Source: Coturnix japonica
Taxonomy: Eukaryota > Chordata > Aves > Galliformes > Phasianidae
DNA: 64,000 bases
Reading direction: 5' to 3'
NCBI RefSeq assembly: GCF_001577835.2
Contig: NC_029527.1
Span: 7,656,094 to 7,720,093, forward strand
A program made the translations under genes and the position numbers. Below, in pieces: positions 21,791-32,876 of this stretch; the stretch's first letter is position 1; each line of letters begins with the position of its first letter. The notes under the pieces were generated by a model that made no database searches, had not been told where the DNA came from, and was given only the letters and a program-made list of their open reading frames with translations.

Positions 21791-24240
21791 GGGTTGCTTA
21801 ATTTAAGGCCCGCAGGCCACCTGGACAGTTCATTTGGCTTTTATTTCCCTCCCTCCCTCCTTTGTGTTTCATGTGGGTACAGCAGTGCAGCACTGCTGCA
21901 GTCCCCACAGTCCTGCTTTGGGCATGGAGCAAAAGGGGTTAGGAAGGTGGGAGCAGGCTTATCTCCTCCACCAAACCCATAACCTCACCACGTGTCCCCT
22001 CAACACATGTCCTTGCAAGTCAACTGATTCATAGCCATTTTGGTTGCTTTGCTTTTGAATTTTTCCACAGATTCTGACCTCTTTTGATGTTACTGGACTT
22101 TCTTATTGCGTGTAGGACTTTGGTGGTGTCTGATCTTCACATGGGGTTGGAACTCAGCAGCTGTTTCTGTTCTCAGCTTCACCAAGACCCAGCAGAACCT
22201 TCCCCTGTGTTACTTGATGGTTGAACTCCCATCAAGATGCTAACCCTTAAGATGAGGTCTCTGAATTGCTTCATTACTTCCCTATGGAGTCAGCCAGGAA
22301 TCCAGCAAGGACACCAACTGCAGTGACACTGATGCTCATTCTACTGGGACCCAAGCCAAGAGTGGCCCCTTATTCCACAGAAGTTGTTGAGTTGCTGCTG
22401 AAGGATAACAAATAGCGGTCAACAGTGCACTGACCTTCCTCTGAAATCATGATCCCAAGGCAAAGAACTCCATTTATCCAGAGCTGCACTTGTGCCAATT
22501 GGTTATTCTGCATTGCCTTCAATCAAATCTTGCTAGGAGAGCACCTCCTAGTGATTTTGCTGTCCTTGGATGGATACAGTCATGCAGAGAAAACACTTGC
22601 CTTCATCTTGCAAGATGTGAGCAGAGCATGACCTGCTGATGAATACATCCTCAAGATAGAGTGTATAAGAAGACCACATCATCCTATTTGACAAGCTGTA
22701 CAAGCTGTCATGACTTTGAAAGTACCCTATGGGATGAAAGGTTTTGTCCAGAAAATCCTTGGCTGAGAGGTGTTAACAGGCAGCTGGGTAATCCACAATG
22801 GCTTTGACAAGTATCAGCAAGGTGGTTGTGTGTAGGGCTGGGTAGTCCTCACGGGTCACCCAGGGCTTTGCAATCCCTGCAGAGTTCTGCAAGAAGAGAG
22901 TTTTTTTACTGTGTGTGTGGGGAGAGGGTGTAGAGAGGCCAAAGAATGGGGGAAAAGAAGTTTAGGAGCATCACTACTGTCCTCTGCTTTACCCCAATTG
23001 ATTTCACCCTTTTCCTTTGTTTCACAACTCTGTTTGTCATTTACCTCCAGGTGTAAAATCTCTCCTCTCCCCTCTGTTGTCACTTTCCTGTTTTGTGGGT
23101 AAAAATCTCTGTTTCAGGTGCCAGAACAAGTCAGCTTGTGTTTACGCATGGCCACGTGTGGGCTCAATATCTGCAGGTGTGCGAATTGTGCATGCATGTG
23201 GATGCAGATGGTCCATGATGTGCGTGGATGGGAGTGTGCACTAAAACAGCAGGGCTCACCTCCATGCCCCCTTTGTAACATATTCTTCAGCCAAAACTCC
23301 CTGACCTATACTTGTGACATAATGATAATCTCTACAAGAACCTATTATGATTATATAAATAAGCCCTTTCAACATTATTACACTGCACAGAGGAGAAACA
23401 GAAAGTGATGAACCACAGGGGACTAGGAGGGAAGAAATAGTCATGCAAACAGTCAAAGATATCTAACTGATCATAAAGGGAGTAATGATCCTAAATTGTA
23501 TGCAAACTGGATATTCCTTAAGATGCCTTATTTGTTAATAGTAGTAATCAGGAAGATGATCTCTGAGCTAGTCTCTGGATAGAAGCATCTTATAGCCCAA
23601 CTGGTAGTGTTCAGACCTGCAGATCACACCCACGGTTAACTTTCCTTACTAGGTAAATACCAAGAGCTATTCAGAGCTGGTGGTCAAGACATCTGTTTTC
23701 CTGCCTTTTGAAAAGTACTTATTTGCCAGAATGCTTTGGCTTTGGATTAACTGTTTTGGCTCAGTATTGAAGTGTGACCAGCTTGCATGGACTGGATGGT
23801 ATGGAAAAGACTTTTCCACAGCTTGTATTTGAAAGTCCCACTTCCTGCCCCTGCACTGCCACTGAGCTGCTTCTGGAATCTAAGTGGAACCAATATACAA
23901 CAGCACACAGCTTTATTAAACACATCTATTCTCTCTAGATGCCTGCAGAAGACTTCATTCTCCCTCCCTATGTGTAAGATCTAGCGTAGATGTTTTTCTT
24001 CTTTCCTCACCCCACTAATGTGGAGCTCACTGTGGTTCTCCTGAAGTTCCAGATAGAGATGTAAGGTGTTTGGTAACATGGTATAATCCTGACTTGGACT
24101 GGCCACAGCAGGAGCTCAGCTGCTTGCCCCACACCAGCACACTTGTCCTCATCAGCAGGCATTGTCCCCATGACCAGATGGAAAACCAAAACGCAGTGCC
24201 TGGATGCTGTGGCGGATGCAAACCTGAAGGCATTAGGTTT
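21791..24240. other. Single-copy non-coding stretch
   Basis: A CCCT repeat lies at about 21846-21861. A GTGTGTGTGG run occurs near 22910, and the region 23140-23240 is rich in TG and GTG words. No CR1 or exon is recognised. Confidence 0.5.
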
Positions 24241-24500
24241 CAAGAGAAGTAGTCGAGTGAGAGAGCTGTTCCCTGAGCCAGCCGCAAAGGGCTCATTAGC
24301 CAGCAGCTATTTAGGCAGTGGCACTGCAGCAACTCTCTGCTGGAAAAAGCTGATTTGTGGCGGTTTCCTCTCCACGCCGAGTGTGCACTGATCAGGAATA
24401 TAAATACCGTTAATCCCCAGCGTTAATACCAGCAGCTTTGATCATCTTTCCCCATTATCACTCCCTTGCTGTTAATAAAAGTGATAACCATGGGGGAGAA
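24241..24500. promoter_or_regulatory. Candidate conserved enhancer-like block
   Basis: The block carries CTATTTAGG, GTTAATCC, GTTAATACC and GTTAATAAAAGTGATAACC words, plus CTTTGATC at 24436-24443, which fits the TCF/LEF consensus. It is repeat-free and contains several CpG dinucleotides, unlike its surroundings. Conservation is untested. Confidence 0.35.
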
Positions 24501-24626
24501 GGGAATGGGGACTGGACTAATCAGTTTGCAGTTGGCGATGCTGTAAGTAAACTGTCAGGTCTGGAGATTAGGGATCTGAGGAAACCCTGGGGAGATGGTG
24601 TTAAATAAACACTTTTGTTCATGCAG

Positions 24627-24737
24627 GTTGGGAAAACGAGACACCCAAGGCAACCTGGCCTCAGTGACAGTGCCTCTGGACATCAAGGGGGAGCTCAGGA
24701 ACAAATTTCTGCAAGGAACTTTCTACAAATTTCCAAG
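24627..24737 (+). other. Exon-like interval, 111 bp, open in frame 0
   Basis: ATGCAG immediately precedes the interval and GTATGC follows it. The 111 bp translate without a stop as 37 codons, VGKTRHPRQPGLSDSASG and onward to NFLQISK. The upstream pyrimidine tract is weak. No domain is recognised. Such intervals arise often by chance in 64 kb. Confidence 0.12.
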
Positions 24738-24836
24738 GTATGCTTTTCTTCCAGTTTTCCAACACTTACAGTAATTTATGTGCTTCTGCTCCTCCTTCCT
24801 CCTCCTCCTTTGGAAGAAGCTGACCAGAGAATTTCT

Positions 24837-24998
24837 GGATGCCTCATCCCTGGGGGTGTTCAAGGCCAGGTGGCATGGAGACAACCCCAACTAATGCCTG
24901 ATTTAGAGACTGGCAACCCTGCCCACAGCAGGAGAGTTGGAACTAGATGATCTTTAATGTCCCTTCCAACCCAAGCCATTCTACAATTCTAAGATTCT
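24837..24998 (+). mobile_element. CR1 LINE 3' end
   Basis: GGATGCCTCATCCCTGGGGG, then GTGTTCAAGGCCAGGTGGCA, then GAACTAGATGATCTTTAATG, then CCCTTCCAACCCAAGCCATT and a decayed ATTCTAAGATTCT tail identify an avian CR1 3' end of the GGCCAGG subtype. It begins about 100 bp after the exon-like interval. It is 5' truncated and moderately diverged. Confidence 0.93.
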
Positions 24999-25521
24999 CT
25001 CACTAGTTTCTTAGTGGCTGGCCTGGGACCTCGCCTATGAGAATCATCCCCATGCTTTGGAAAGATTTTTCTCAGGTGAAGAGTGGAGAGAATATATTTC
25101 CCTGCATGGTTCCTTGCTGATAGCTGAGACAAACTGGGCAAAACAGATCAAGATTGATAGTATTTGCTTGTGATAGTTCCTAATGGCATTTTGTGGAAGA
25201 ATGGAGGGATAACTAATTTTCTTGCCAGGATTGGAGTTTACCTTTGAAAAACATAATTGAGTCTATTGCCTTCATATTCAAAAGATAAACGTGCCTTGAG
25301 AATGGCCAATTGGGTCTGATTGTACCTGCAGAGAGCCTGAGAATAAGGAAAAACATAAGTTACAAACTCTCTTGATAGGCACTTAGGCGGTCCCATTATT
25401 AACCAGCACTGTAGGACATAAAGGGCAGGGATGCCCCTAACATGAAAGCACAAAGGATCTATTGGAAATAGCACCTCATTCTGGTCTGGAGGAGCATATT
25501 ACTCATGTGGTAGATCTGGAT
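24999..25521. other. Single-copy non-coding stretch
   Basis: Nothing recognised between two CR1 pieces. Confidence 0.5.
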
Positions 25522-25600
25522 ATAGAAGCAAAGGATCATTAAGGTTGGAAAAGACCTCTAAGATCATCCAGCCCAACCATCAACCGATCACCACCGTGCA
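25522..25600 (-). mobile_element. CR1 LINE 3' tail, reverse strand
   Basis: GGATCATTAAGGTTGGAAAA followed by GACCTCTAAGATCATCCAGC and CCAACCATCAACC is the reverse complement of the common galliform CR1 end. Little divergence is visible in this short piece, so it may be one of the younger copies. Only about 80 bp remain. Confidence 0.93.
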
Positions 25601-26020
25601 CAGAGCAGAACCTGGGTGTGTACCAACAGCTTTTGTTTTCAGGCTAATTGTTGTTGACAGCAAAGCTGGGAGAGGAACCCAGGAATGCCTGAACCCAGTA
25701 AGAGAAGCAGAGTGGTGAGGTGTAGCTCCTGCTTTTTGCATTGGCTGCTTGGGCTGACGACAACCAGTGGAAGCAGGGCTGAGTGCAAGACAGACAGTGG
25801 CTCTGTTCTGTAATTGCAGTGTGAGACTGTGAATAAATAGTGTCCCGCAGGTGGAGGAAACCTTTCCTGTGCCCATCTATCAGAGCAACACCCACAGCTG
25901 GATCAAGGCACCAGCTGGAGCCCAGTGCTCCCATTTCTGTCTGCCACTTGCTCAGCCCCATCCACCAAGAGCCCTTCCCCACTGTATTATTTTCACAGTT
26001 TCTTATTTTGTAGTGGCATC
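25601..26020. other. Single-copy non-coding stretch
   Basis: Overlapping short frames on both strands; no domain, repeat or RNA gene recognised. Confidence 0.5.
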
Positions 26021-26520
26021 CAGCCCAGAGCTTTCACAGGAAAGGGCAAATGGTCGGGGACTCATTTTAACAGCAAAAGGGAACTTGCGAGAGCTTCACA
26101 AACTTCTGGATGAGGCCAGAAGGTCTATTTTTCTGTGGCAGCTGGTCAGAGATAGCGAGAGCAAGATTCGCCTGAACCTTTGATAATTAAACTCTCAGCT
26201 GCCGAAGAGCTAGCTGCCTGGCTGCCAGATAAATGCTGTTTCCCTTGAATTAGTGTGGAGCCAAAGTGACATCCAATGGCTGGTTAGGCTCATCAAACTG
26301 GCTGTTCTCTACAGCTATCCCAAGGGATAGAGCCCAGGCGGCCATTTGCCAATGGAAAAAGGCAAGTACAAATGCCAGGCACGTATCATCCTGCTGAATT
26401 TATCACATCTGCAGTTCAGGTACTTTTAGACTTCCTGATGTCATAATACTCCTTTATACAAGAGCTTTCAGGGAAAGCTCCCAAATATGCATTAGACGGA
26501 GATGTAATAAGACAGGTCCT
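26021..26520. promoter_or_regulatory. Candidate conserved enhancer-like block, the strongest in the window
   Basis: The block is repeat-free and unusually rich in recognisable site words: CTTTGAT (TCF/LEF type) at 26178-26184 running straight into TAATTA (homeodomain core) at 26184-26189, several GCCAATGG/CCAATGG words, and AAATATGCATTAG near 26483. It is flanked by plainer sequence. These features fit a developmental enhancer; conservation and activity are untested. Confidence 0.4.
26178..26189 (+). promoter_or_regulatory. TCF/LEF-like site abutting a homeodomain core
   Basis: CTTTGAT and TAATTA overlap by one base. Both motifs are well known, but each is short and common, so pairing inside an enhancer-like block is the only support. 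Confidence 0.3.
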
Positions 26521-29067
26521 GTATATTAAACAGCTACTGCCAGCTCAAATTGAGTCCCAAATTTAGGGTTGAAATGAATGAACCATTACAAAGCCTGACA
26601 ACATCAGAAATATTCTTGCACTGTTTATTTTTTGGACAGGAGTTGGAAGAAAAATGGTGGGGGTGTTATTTCTGTAGGGGAAGGGTAGTGCCACCTGCAG
26701 GGCCCACAGACAGGGCTGGGAAGTGACAATCCAAGAGCCAGGCACTCATAAACTTGAACCTAACGCTAAGCCTCATCCCCCAGGTTGAGAGAAACTGAAA
26801 ATGCAAACAAAGAGGTAGAAAGACTGGAGGACAAATTGGTTTTCAAAAATTCTTCCTGTTTCAGTCATCTCAGGTACTGCTGGATTTCAGATCCCAGAAG
26901 TGTGGAGGTGGTTTTTAAGCTGTCAGGGTCCCCTGTGCTCCAGCTGAATGTGTCAGGACAAAGAATTATTATTGCAAAGGCACAGAAGGAAGGGATGCAG
27001 TTTGTTAGATGGCAGGCAGTGTCCCTGCCTGCTAAGAAACAGCAATGTTAAGAGAGAATAAAGAGCAATGTTAAAACAAGGCTAAAGTGCTGCCTAGCAA
27101 AAGGTGACACTGGGAAACAGATATAAACACCAGCAGTGTACTGGGAGGGCAGCAGAGCTTTGTTATTCTTGGTCAATCTTATTTTTTTATTTTTTTAATT
27201 TTTTTTCTTAAATAAATCTTTTCCCTGGGCAAATGCAGGGTCACTGACTCCTTCCTTCTGTATAATGTTTCCTTGCTCAATCCTAATCCTGTACATCCTG
27301 CAAGGCCTCTGACATGAGTGAATGGATGAGAATAGTGGTGAGAGCTAAGGAGCTGAGCTGTGTGTGGCATGGCTCAGCTCTGCATTGGTGCTGAGCGATG
27401 AAGCAGGCTGGGTGGGCTGCCAGGAGATGGTTCCTCTCTGTAGTTATTGAACATCTACTCACCAGGGCTGAGTGATCACCAGGTATTTAATTATTAAGTA
27501 GCAGTAAATCAACTGGAAGTGTGCCTGTCCAGTGTCTGGTGGATGTGAGTGGTGAGGGCTGTGCTCAGGGCCCACACACTGAGCAAGAAGGCTGTGCATG
27601 GGCAGATTATAAAGGCTACTTGTGTTGACTTTGTGCTTGAGAAAGAGGAGATAAATACCATCAGTCCCAGCAATTCAGCACAAAAACATCTATTTCAGCA
27701 CAAACCACCAAACACCTCAGTGCTGGGAACATATATTTTTCTGCAAATCAAAATGTGTTCTTTCAAAACTATATGTCACTGATGGATCAGCCTGATTCGC
27801 TGGGCTTTCTTTTGTGAAGGTCAAGCTGGAGGTAAGTGCTTTCATTTGTGTTTGTTGCTTTTGAAGCTGGGGAAGAGTTTCATTCTTAGCAGTCATCTGC
27901 TTGGCCACCAGCACAGAGCATCACAGCTCATGGCAGCTCCATGAGAGGTGATTACACCTTGACTGATCTGCCTTAACATTTACATTTAGTAGAAGCAGCT
28001 CTTTGCTTGCAGTAGGGAGAACTTGTTTGCCTGACCCTACCAGGGACTAGAATGTAACTAATGTTGAGTAAATCAAGTGACTCTGCTACACAGAAAGAGT
28101 CTCCTGAGATCCCACTAGCAGGACTCACAACTGGGTCCAGGAAAGGCATAGGTTTTCACTAGTGAAAGTGTTTTTTCGTAGTGAAGGACTTTGAAAGAGT
28201 TCCAAATGGAAGTGCTGAGCGTAAGGTAATCTGGCAGGGTTCTTAGAGGAGAAAAATGCCACCTGCTGCTGTCCCTCTAATGTACACCAGGATCTTAAAA
28301 TGGCTGTTTCTTGGTTCCTATACCTGGCTTAACTCAGGTAGGCTCTTGGGATAGCAAAGGCACTGCAAATCAAAGATATTACCGGTAGCATTGGCACAAT
28401 AGTTGCTGTGTGCTGCTGTGCCCACACTTTGCCTACATAGACAGCCCTCTCCTAGAGCAGTCAGCACCAAATACGGGAAAAAGAGCACTTGGTTATTGAT
28501 AACCACCATTGATTTCCAATGAACCCAGTCATCGGATAACTACCTTCTGAAAAGAGCAGAGTTCTGCTATCCTCTGCGGCCAGGAAGATACCATGCTGAG
28601 TAATTAGCACACGAAGGGCAGTATCAGAATCTGAACTCCATCTCTGGGGGATCCTGTGACAGCAGGAACTGCACCACATCCATCATTCTGTAGCTGCACG
28701 ATGCCCTGGTATGGAAGAGTTATGCTTACACCTCAGCTTTATCACCCTTTCCTGGAGAGCTGAATTTTCTCTTGGTGAATGTAGCAAAGCTCCATGGAAA
28801 TGCAAGAACTCCAAGGACTGTGCTGACGTACTTCAGGCAAAATTGCAGGTTCGGTTTTCTATTTTATGCTCTGGGGATGTTTTTACTCTGTACCTCTGCT
28901 GTGGCCTCCAAGCAAATTCAGTTTGGAACTCATCACTGCAGAGGTCTGCTAGTTGTATCCCTGGGTTGAAGGCACAGCTGCTGATCATACCTATTTTGAG
29001 GGTATCTGCCCAAGAATGTGGCATACAGGTGTTGGAAATCTGAGTCATGTCCTTCTTCTCTTTTCAG
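26521..29067. other. Single-copy non-coding stretch without CR1
   Basis: A T-rich run, with T-heptamers broken by A bases, lies at 27180-27212. GCAATGTTAA occurs twice at about 27040-27075. No CR1, RNA gene or exon is recognised. Confidence 0.5.
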
Positions 29068-29145
29068 TTCTCTTCCAAGTTGATGATGGCTTCTCCAGGA
29101 TGCAAAGATACTGGCCTGATTGCTCTGGAAGAACTTTCAGCCAAG
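29068..29145 (+). other. Exon-like interval, 78 bp, open in frame 0
   Basis: A clear pyrimidine tract ending TTCTTCTCTTTTCAG precedes the interval and a consensus donor AAG/GTAAGC follows. The 78 bp read as 26 codons, starting FSSKLMMASPGCKDT and ending LIALEELSAK, with no stop. It is one of the better exon-shaped intervals in the window. I recognise no protein in it, and a non-coding RNA exon or chance are equally possible. Confidence 0.22.
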
Positions 29146-30835
29146 GTAAGCATGAAAAAATCCCTAGAAAAGCCTGACCTTCTCATGGGCTGTTCCCTTG
29201 GTAACCATCACCTTGACGTTATGGTATTCAAAGACAACTTCTAAACTTCTGAGAGAATATAACAAGGAGCCATTCAGGCAGGGGCAGAAGGAGCTGGGAA
29301 ATGTGTTTCCTCTGCTCCCATGCAGAGCAAGGTTTCAGGCAGAGACGTGCAAGGCAAGGGGCAGGTCCCCTTCCCTGGGGACCAGGAGCTTGTTGTGGGG
29401 AGATATGAGAATGGTAAAGTCCTCTCTCCCTTCCTTCCCTATCTCCTTCCTTCTGAGGCTCATTAGAGGATGACATCTGGGCTGGGCTAGCTCCCCAACA
29501 CCTCTCGATAAGCTCTCAGGGGAAGGTCGCTTTTTCTCCTTTGAGTTCTTTAGTGAAAAAGCGTTCTCTGCCCTCCTTTGGCTTCACAAACAAGATCCCA
29601 CCCAGTCAGAGTGTAGGATGGGTATCTCCCAGATGTTGCAAAGAATGAATCCAGTGAGAACTTTTTGTCTAGATGGCTGTCTGAAGTCGTCCAGTTGTCA
29701 CTGCAATATAAATACAGCAACCTACAGTTGCCAGTTGCTACTGCCTTGTGTCCTACATTAATATTAAAAGCACATGCCTGCACAAACCTCTAGTCTACAA
29801 CTGCAGATATACAATACATATAAAATGCACTCCTGTATTTATTCATAGTTACATGCTCATTTATCAAAGAGGCAATCTCTGTTGACGTCAATATAATAAA
29901 GGGTCTCTCAAAGCAGTGCTGCCAGGAGCCCTTTTCCCCCAGAGACTGTAATGCTGCCATGAATATGACAACGAGTCAACATGGGATAATGCTGCATCAG
30001 AGGGCAATAATTCTGGGGAGATGGAGGGCTCTGGAAGTGCAGGTTAAGGGACATAGGAAGTAATACAAGTGTAGTAACTTCCTTTTTTTATCTTTAGAGG
30101 AGAGCATGAGTCTTTGAGTTGAGGAAAGTAGTAAATCAGCACTTTGGTTGGTAACCCTCATGCATTAGAGCTCGTCACACGGAGTTGGTGTGACTATGTG
30201 AGTTAACTGAGCACTAACCACTTCATGTATTTAAAGGAGATCCCTATTCAGGTTCACTGGGAACCTTTCTTTGTTCTGAAGCCATTGTAGTGCCATGGAT
30301 GATTTATGGTTTTGTGTGGAAAACACAGAGGATGCCTGTGTTCCCGTGTCCGTGAGGCAGCCTGCCTCCATTCGTCACTGGAGCTCTCCACTTGGGAGTC
30401 TGCTTGGATGATTATCTCCATCTGACAGTGAGGTATTGGCTGTGGTTTGGAACTGCTTCTCTGTGTTTGTGCTGCGGTCATAATCATGAGGTCTTGACAA
30501 TTTCTTTTTTGATTCCTGTGAATTTGGCCAAGCACAAGGTCTTTGTGAAAGTGCTTGCAGATCTTGACACTTCATAAATATGAATGGGAATGACAGCTTG
30601 GATCAGGGTTGGTAGAATGTATTGAGTCTCTCTTGCTCTTCCCCAGAGCTGCTCTATGGGGCAGGAAATCACTGATCAAGTCTCCCTTTTCTCCACTCTG
30701 GCAATGCTTATGCTGCCTTGGAGCACAACTGTTTCTTGGAAGTTTTTGGTGGCTTTTGAAGCTGGAGTATGTGAGAACTTAGTCACTGGGGTTTTTAAAC
30801 TCACACACCTTTGTGAGATTGGACAGTGCTGCTTT
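29146..30835. other. Single-copy non-coding stretch
   Basis: No repeat family is recognised. AT-rich words with TTAATATTAAAAG near 29757 and ATATAATAAAGG near 29890 are present. Frames are short. Confidence 0.45.
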
Positions 30836-30960
30836 ATTCCCACATTTATAGAGGGAGAAGTGAGACCCAGTGATGCAACGCATCAAAGGCTTCACAAGGC
30901 ATGTGGGACAGAGCAGATTTTGACCTAGTTTTCTGTAGGTCATTGCTTCTTGCTAGCTGG
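30836..30960 (-). mobile_element. Probable MIR-type SINE relic
   Basis: ATTTATAGAGGGAGAAGTGA, then AAAGGCTTCACAAGGCATGT, then GGGACAGAGCAGATTTTGAC follow the order of a reverse-strand MIR core: a TTTTACAGAG-like start, the AAGGTCACACAG part, then GGCAGAGC and GGATTTGAACC. The match is diverged, with an internal insertion. A profile search would be needed to confirm it. Confidence 0.45.
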
Positions 30961-32459
30961 ATGCCTGCAAGACCCAGTTTTGCTTTCCTGATTGCTTCAT
31001 GACACAGAAAGTAATTTGGGTAACAGTTACTATGGTACCATTCTATGAGGCTGCCATGAATTATGGACTTTAGCTGACAGAAAACCATCTTGAAACTGCT
31101 GTCACCTGGCAAAGGCTAGAAGAGCCTGCTCACTGCCGGCATGCCCCAGAGATGGAAGGTGTTTTACCCCTTCCCCATCATGGTGATAAGTACATCACGT
31201 CCTGGCAGGGCAGCAGCTTCCCAGGGAACATTGGCGCCAGACAGCCTTGCAGAGCAAATGGCACGTGGTCTCAGGGAATGCTTTCAAACAGCCGTCTGGC
31301 AGAAGAGGATTCATCCAGATGAGCCTGAGAATTTATATGCACAGCTGATATTGCTGGAAAGCAGAACTGGCATGGGAATAGCTCACAAAGTGGGAATGCA
31401 GTGGAATCTTCAACAAAGGCTTTTATCTCCCAAACAATTCAAGCAGCTTGGATGAAGCATGAAAGAGGTACATGCTCTGAAGCAGGGAAGGGAAATGGGA
31501 CTGCTTCTGCATCTATTTATATACCTGAAAAGCCACCCTAATGATAAATAATTGCAAATAATAATCACAATATCAGAAACAGGGAGGGCAAAGAAAGAGC
31601 AGCTCCCTCCCTCCCCCTTCTCCAGTGCTGGTGTTTGAGATGTCATCCAGATATGAAAGCTGAGCCTGTTTCCAGTGGAAGGAGAATGGCAGTCAGTGTA
31701 TCTTTATCACAATCTCTTTCATGCTCCAGTGAGCTCCTTACCCTGTGCAGCAGCAGCAGCACAGACATAGATGCCAACCTGTCTCTGAGCAAACGGAGAG
31801 ATTTGGGCTGAAGCCTCAGCTGACTCAAAGAAGACCTCTGGGTGTTTTTCCAGAGTTGACTGAGGGTTGTTTTCCTTCCCTCCCCTGCCTTGTGCTAAGG
31901 TTTGTGATGCACCATGCCTTCCTCTGGCCTAAAGGTCACTTTTGTGCATGGAAGAATGATCAGATTCATCATCTTCTGTGGATTATAATGCACTTTATCC
32001 TTTTTATTTGCTTCCTTCAATTTCAGCACTGGAGCCTGAGCTGGGAAGGGTAGATTGAAAGAACTGTTTGCTTTTAACTGTGGAAAAACAGTGTTATGCT
32101 CTAGCAGGGCACTGCAGGGAGGCTCTGGTTCAGTCAGGTTATTGGAAGATGATGTGCTGATCTACCTTTCCCTGTTCTTCTGAGCCAAGGGAACATCCAG
32201 TCATTCCCCAGCACCAATAAAACCCATTTCTGCCCATGTCACAGAAATATTGTTCTAGAAACCCTCAGTCAGTCCCTTGCTGAACCATTCTCAGAAGGGA
32301 GCTTTATACTTTGTGATCACCAGCTTCATTTATTTTCTTTTACATGGTTGAGAGAAGAGACCTAGAGGAAGGCACATAAATGAGTTGGGTTTTTAGATTG
32401 GTGCTCTGAGGTTCTGAACTGGGCTTGATGAGGGAAAGCTCTTCCAGCACAGCAGTCCC
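30961..32459. other. Single-copy non-coding stretch
   Basis: A short CAG repeat (four units) lies near 31748. No exon, RNA gene or repeat family is recognised. Confidence 0.5.
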
Positions 32460-32493
32460 CATCACTTTGAGAGTGGCATCACTTTGAGAATGG
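32460..32493. repeat. 17-bp tandem duplication
   Basis: CATCACTTTGAGAGTGG at 32460-32476 is followed directly by CATCACTTTGAGAATGG at 32477-32493, one base different. This is a local slippage-type duplication with no known function. Confidence 0.9.
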
Positions 32494-32734
32494 CAAATGT
32501 CATGGTCCCAGATAAATGTGATGTATGTCCACCCATGTGGAAAGATTCCCAGTGAACACAGTGCTGTGTAAGAGCTGAAATGCCCACGTGTGACTCTGAG
32601 TCCTTTTGTTCGATCTCTCTATACTTTTCCACTGATAGTGGAATATAACCACTGATTATCACTGATTAGTTAACAACTTGAAAGATAGGAGAGAATAATA
32701 ACAAACTTTAGAGGGTTCTTCATTAGGTATTGTG

Positions 32735-32876
32735 CTCTCATATTCAAGAGACATGTAGATGTGATACTTAGGAACATGGTTTACTGGGTGACATTGGTGG
32801 TAGGTGAACGGTTGGAATGGCTGATCTTAGAGGTCTTTTCCAGCCTTAATGATTCTATGATTCTTTGATTCTATGA
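32735..32876 (+). mobile_element. CR1 LINE 3' end
   Basis: TTCAAGAGACATGTAGATGT, then GATACTTAGGAACATGGTTT, then CTGATCTTAGAGGTCTTTTC, then GATTCTATGATTCTTTGATT and CTATGA form a typical galliform CR1 3' end with its 8-9-bp repeat tail intact. The final repeat unit has one variant base. It is the first CR1 after a 7-kb gap. Confidence 0.95.
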
